42,387 nt of DNA from an uncultured Chlorobiota bacterium (GTDB taxonomy: Bacteria; Bacteroidota; Bacteroidia; Bacteroidales; JAADGE01): positions 1-42,387 of the forward strand of contig CAMZKL010000039.1 in the NCBI GenBank assembly GCA_947311255.1, in the 5' to 3' direction. This document shows, one piece after another, positions 41,298 to 42,387 of the stretch. Each line of letters starts with the position of its first letter. Within the stretch, counting starts at the first letter, position 1. Both the position numbers and the translations under genes were made by a program. The notes under the pieces were generated by a model. The model was not told where the DNA came from. It searched no databases and worked only from the letters and a program-made list of their open reading frames with translations.

Positions 41298-42188
41298 TCA
41301 TAAGCCCCTCTCCCACTCTTTTCTCAAATTTGCATGCTGAGGATTTGTTAAAACATCATTAATTTTTGAAAGTAATAATTCTTTATCTTTCGACAAAATA
41401 CCTTTCAAAACCAAATAGTTTGATGCGTGGTCGCTCCTAAAAATAGTTTGTTTTAAATTTGTGTGTTGCAAAAACAAACCCATTTCTTCAATTAACTCTA
41501 ATTGATGTAGCATTGTAAATTTTCCATCATATTTTTTTAAGAAATGTTGTTCGCCATAGGGCATGCTCAAAACTAATGTTGAAACATACTCTGGCTGAAT
41601 TTCGTTTATTAATTTTGCAGAATTTATTGCATGTTGCATGCTTAACTCTTTTCCTCCTAATCCGTTTAATATCATTACTGAAAGTTTTATTCCTGCTTCT
41701 TTTGCTTTTTGTAAACCTTGTAATGAAGATTTATATGTTTCTCCCTTATTTATATTTTGAAGAACTTGCTCATCGCCACTTTCAATTCCAACATACAACA
41801 AATTTAATCCTGCATTTTTTAATTCTATTAACTCTTTAACAGATTTATTTGCAATATCTTTGGGCTTTGCGTATGAAGATATTCTTCTAACTTTTGATAA
41901 ATTTAGATTTATCTCATTTAGTATTTTAAGAAGCTTATGCGAAGATAAAACCATTGCATCTCCATCTGCTAAAAAAACTTTATTAAACTTATAATTTGAA
42001 TTAGCAACACTTTCAATCTCACTCTTAACGTCTTGCAAAGACTTAATATTAAAAGATTTAGATGCATACATTTCGCAAAATGCACACTTATTCCATGAAC
42101 AACCTGATGTTACTTGCAAAATTAAAGAGCGTGCCTCAGAGGGTGGGCGAAATAATGGTTGCTCGTATTGTATTGGAAAATTATACAT
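41298..42188 (-). CDS. Radical SAM protein
   Basis: A 296-residue radical SAM enzyme. The cluster motif is Cys30, Cys35, Cys38 in TSGCSWNKCAFCEMY, a CX4CX2C spacing rather than the common CX3CX2C. Further family elements are FLADGDAMVLS (glycine-rich strand), VRRISSYAKPKDI, and LLYVGIESGDEQVLQNINKG as in Elp3/MiaB-like groups. The substrate is unknown and the neighbours (MarC upstream in position, a repeat element behind) give no clue. Confidence 0.9.
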   Translation of the reverse strand: MYNFPIQYEQPLFRPPSEARSLILQVTSGCSWNKCAFCEMYASKSFNIKSLQDVKSEIESVANSNYKFNKVFLADGDAMVLSSHKLLKILNEINLNLSKVRRISSYAKPKDIANKSVKELIELKNAGLNLLYVGIESGDEQVLQNINKGETYKSSLQGLQKAKEAGIKLSVMILNGLGGKELSMQHAINSAKLINEIQPEYVSTLVLSMPYGEQHFLKKYDGKFTMLHQLELIEEMGLFLQHTNLKQTIFRSDHASNYLVLKGILSKDKELLLSKINDVLTNPQHANLRKEWERGL

Positions 42189-42209
42189 GATATTATAAAT
42201 TTATTATAC

Positions 42210-42340
42210 TCCTAATATCCACAAGCTAGAAACTAACTAACTGATAGTCACGGCGTGATTTATTTAATAAAAGTGATATCGTATTTCAGTTAACTTTCTG
42301 TTTATTAGTCTATTCACACCGTAACTTGCGGATTTAAGGA
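42210..42340 (+). repeat. MITE-like repeat element, copy B (131 bp)
   Basis: TCCTAATATCCACAAGCTA (42210-42228) and TAACTTGCGGATTTAAGGA (42322-42340) are inverted at 15 of 19 positions. The element is related to copy A at 38155-38287 in the opposite orientation. It holds no ORF and lies just upstream of the radical SAM gene start. Confidence 0.6.
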
Positions 42341-42387
42341 TAAAACAGATTTTATACTAAACTCCTGGATTTATAAAAAAAAGCCTC

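Overview
The window is a 42.4 kb piece of a low-GC (about 30%) chromosome from a member of the Bacteroidota. The evidence is the promoter style (several close matches to the -33 TTTG / -7 TAnnTTTG pattern of this phylum), a type IX secretion C-terminal sorting domain, many short lipoproteins, and families largely confined to the phylum (DUF4837, DUF6427). Genus and order cannot be fixed from the sequence. No rRNA, tRNA, CRISPR array, phage or transposase gene was seen.

Layout. 1-7.2 kb (mostly +): end of a metallophosphoesterase, a Fur/Zur-type regulator with a zinc-type CDF exporter, an M23 envelope peptidase, dxr and rseP, tatA, a DUF4837 lipoprotein and a gamma-carbonic-anhydrase-like protein. 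7.2-9.2 kb (-): frr, a DUF6427 membrane protein and a small 86-residue protein with its own promoter and terminator. 9.4-14.6 kb (-): the methionine operon metY-metX-thrA behind a long regulated leader. 14.7-20.9 kb (-): a DUF4349 lipoprotein, then a tightly packed run sixA-like, glutamine cyclotransferase, PAP2 phosphatase, DegT aminotransferase and citrate lyase alpha (citF) without citD/citE. 21-29.2 kb (-): a type-IX-secreted esterase, a fused Hdr-like iron-sulfur membrane protein, a TPR protein, and a TlpA-like lipoprotein/SDR/methyltransferase operon. 29.3-35.5 kb: queE (+), then peroxiredoxin and an operon of PLP-acyltransferase fusion, STAS-like protein and hybrid histidine kinase (-). 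35.7-42.2 kb: WbqC and TPMT-like proteins (+), then an outer-membrane protein, nadD, FAH-family hydrolase, a four-helix-bundle S23-type protein inside short tandem repeats, an exonuclease, MarC and a radical SAM protein (-).

The most striking signal is the 600-nt leader of metY-metX-thrA (about 14028-14603, minus strand). It appears to hold two consecutive ribosome-mediated transcription attenuators. Each has a short methionine-rich leader peptide (23 codons with an M-M-x-x-M run; 18 codons with six Met, also with M-M-x-x-M), followed by a strong intrinsic terminator. In each, the last codons of the peptide are complementary to the 5' part of the terminator (7 nt and 9 nt). Stalling at Met codons would free those codons to pair and block termination; finishing translation would cover them and allow it. 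I saw no SAM riboswitch there. I know of no described tandem Met-codon attenuator of this kind, though I could not search for one.

Other points of interest are a TlpA-like protein that has lost both redox cysteines, an 810-residue fusion of an oxoamine-synthase-like enzyme with a GNAT-type acyltransferase in a signalling operon, an orphan citF, a perfect 16-bp palindrome just upstream of the peroxiredoxin -7 box, and a pair of diverged 131-133 bp inverted-repeat-ended elements at 38.2 and 42.2 kb.
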